Shown here: in pieces, positions 6,382-7,399 of the stretch
How positions within the stretch are numbered: the stretch's first letter is position 1
Layout: every line of letters starts with the position of its first letter
Assembly (NCBI GenBank): GCA_902493085.1
Contig: CABUOH010000048.1
Coordinates: 1 to 7,399, forward strand
Origin: an uncultured Sutterella sp.
GTDB lineage: Bacteria; Pseudomonadota; Gammaproteobacteria; Burkholderiales; Burkholderiaceae_F
Reading direction: 5' to 3'
DNA: 7,399 nucleotides
Notes under the pieces: generated by a model
The model's database searches: none
Seen by the model: the letters and a program-made list of their open reading frames with translations, nothing else
What the model was told of the DNA's origin: nothing
Translations under genes and position numbers: made by a program

Positions 6382-7399
6382 TCATTCTTGATCCTGATCA
6401 TGCTCATCAGCATCAGCATCCATCTCCGCATCGACCACCGGAACTTCGTTCTCATCTTCGATCGGATCCTCGTCCGTCTGCAGATCCTCATCGGAAACTT
6501 CAATGTTGAGTTTTTCCAGTTCGTCTTCAGCGCTCTTGACCGCCACTCGGCGCACCGAGGCGAGCGTATCGTCGCACGTATTGATGAGGCGTACGCCCAT
6601 GGCCGCACGGCTCACGATGTTTACTTCACCCGCTCGAGTGCGGACAACCTTGCCGCCCGTGGTGAGCATCATGATCTCGTCATCGGGATCGGTCAGAACG
6701 GCAGAGACCATGCGGCCGTTGCGCTCCTTCGTGGAAATGGCGATCACACCCAAGATGCCGCGATTCTTCCGCGGATACTCTCCCACGCGGGTGCGCTTGC
6801 CGTAGCCGTGCTCGGTCGCGGCAAGCACGTACTTCTCCTCATCGTTTGTAACGATAAGGGAAATAACGGACTGGCCTTCATCGAGACGCATCCCGCGCAC
6901 ACCGTGGGCCTGACGGCCCGTCGGACGCACAATGCTTTCGGAGAAGCGGACGCACTTGCCGGCATCGCTGAAGAGCATGATGTCTTCAGTCCCATCGGAC
7001 ACAGCCACGCCTACGAGCGTTTCGCCTTCGTCGAGCGTTGTTGCGATGATGCCCTTGAGACGAGCATTCTTGAAGGCCGAGAGCGGCGTCTTCTTGATGG
7101 TGCCGCGATTGGTCGCCATCACGATGAAATGTTCGTCATCAAAACCCTGGGTCGGAAGCATGAAGGAAATCTGCTCGCCTTCCTCAAGCGGAAGAAGATT
7201 GACGATCGGACGCCCGCGCGTATTGGATTTGCCCTCGGGCAGCTCGAAGACATCGATCGGATAGACCCGACCTGCAGTGGAAAAGCACATGATCACGTCA
7301 TGCGTGTTAGCGATGAAGAGTTCGGCGATCTCGTCGTCCTTCGTCATCTCCTGAACCTTGCGGCCCTTGCCGCCGCGCGTCTGCGCGTCGTAGTCCGCA
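6382..7399 (-). CDS. gyrA: DNA gyrase subunit A, C-terminal part (runs off right edge)
   Basis: The last 338 codons of gyrA are present, open to the window edge; the catalytic N-terminal half lies outside. GyrA breaks and rejoins DNA in the A2B2 gyrase that introduces negative supercoils. The visible part begins DYDAQTRGGKGRKVQ, whose QTRGGKG is the GyrA box needed for DNA wrapping (consensus Q-R/K-RGG-R/K-G, here with T at the second position). It continues into the C-terminal beta-pinwheel, with recurring blade motifs such as GRVYPIDVFELP, GTIKKTPLSAF, GKCVRFSES, GYGKRTRVGEYP and GKVVRTRAGEV. ANTHDVIMCFS and GRPIVNLLPL match GyrA rather than ParC. A very acidic tail of about 35 residues ends DEHDQDQE, like the E. 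coli tail that modulates wrapping. An ATG at 7347 is internal, because the frame stays open with GyrA sequence upstream of it. Confidence 0.97.
   Translation of the reverse strand, partial: ADYDAQTRGGKGRKVQEMTKDDEIAELFIANTHDVIMCFSTAGRVYPIDVFELPEGKSNTRGRPIVNLLPLEEGEQISFMLPTQGFDDEHFIVMATNRGTIKKTPLSAFKNARLKGIIATTLDEGETLVGVAVSDGTEDIMLFSDAGKCVRFSESIVRPTGRQAHGVRGMRLDEGQSVISLIVTNDEEKYVLAATEHGYGKRTRVGEYPRKNRGILGVIAISTKERNGRMVSAVLTDPDDEIMMLTTGGKVVRTRAGEVNIVSRAAMGVRLINTCDDTLASVRRVAVKSAEDELEKLNIEVSDEDLQTDEDPIEDENEVPVVDAEMDADADEHDQDQE

Overview
The window is a stretch of conserved housekeeping genes, all on the minus strand. It most likely comes from a betaproteobacterium of the order Burkholderiales. 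The protein sequences fit this (a Burkholderiales-type LapB, a six-domain S1, GyrA with an acidic tail), and so does the backbone order gyrA-serC-pheA-cmk-rpsA-lapB. A reduced gut lineage such as Sutterellaceae is a plausible guess, but that is inference. I see no mobile element, CRISPR array, tRNA, rRNA or defence system.

In the direction of transcription, from high to low coordinates, the layout is as follows. The 3' part of gyrA (DNA gyrase A, running off the right edge) ends at a strong intrinsic terminator. It is followed by serC (phosphoserine aminotransferase) and pheA (prephenate dehydratase), which overlap by 17 bases. cmk (cytidylate kinase) follows after 69 bases, and rpsA (ribosomal protein S1) comes after a 99-base leader with hairpins and no clear Shine-Dalgarno. 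rpsA ends at a second strong terminator. lapB (regulator of LPS assembly) has its own ribosome binding site. About 200 bases further on is the 5' part of htpX (membrane zinc protease), which runs off the left edge.

Functionally, serC and pheA serve serine/PLP and phenylalanine synthesis. cmk and rpsA form the classic nucleotide kinase/translation pair. lapB and htpX both belong to inner-membrane quality control, LapB by steering FtsH-dependent LpxC turnover and HtpX as a membrane protease.

The most interesting points are absences. Compared with the usual betaproteobacterial supercluster, hisC-tyrA-aroA is missing between pheA and cmk, and ihfB-lapA is missing between rpsA and lapB. PheA also lacks the N-terminal chorismate mutase domain normal for the group. 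Other points are the terminator placed 28 bases before the serC start, the S1 leader, and an inverted repeat in the htpX leader. Nothing here looks like a wholly new system.
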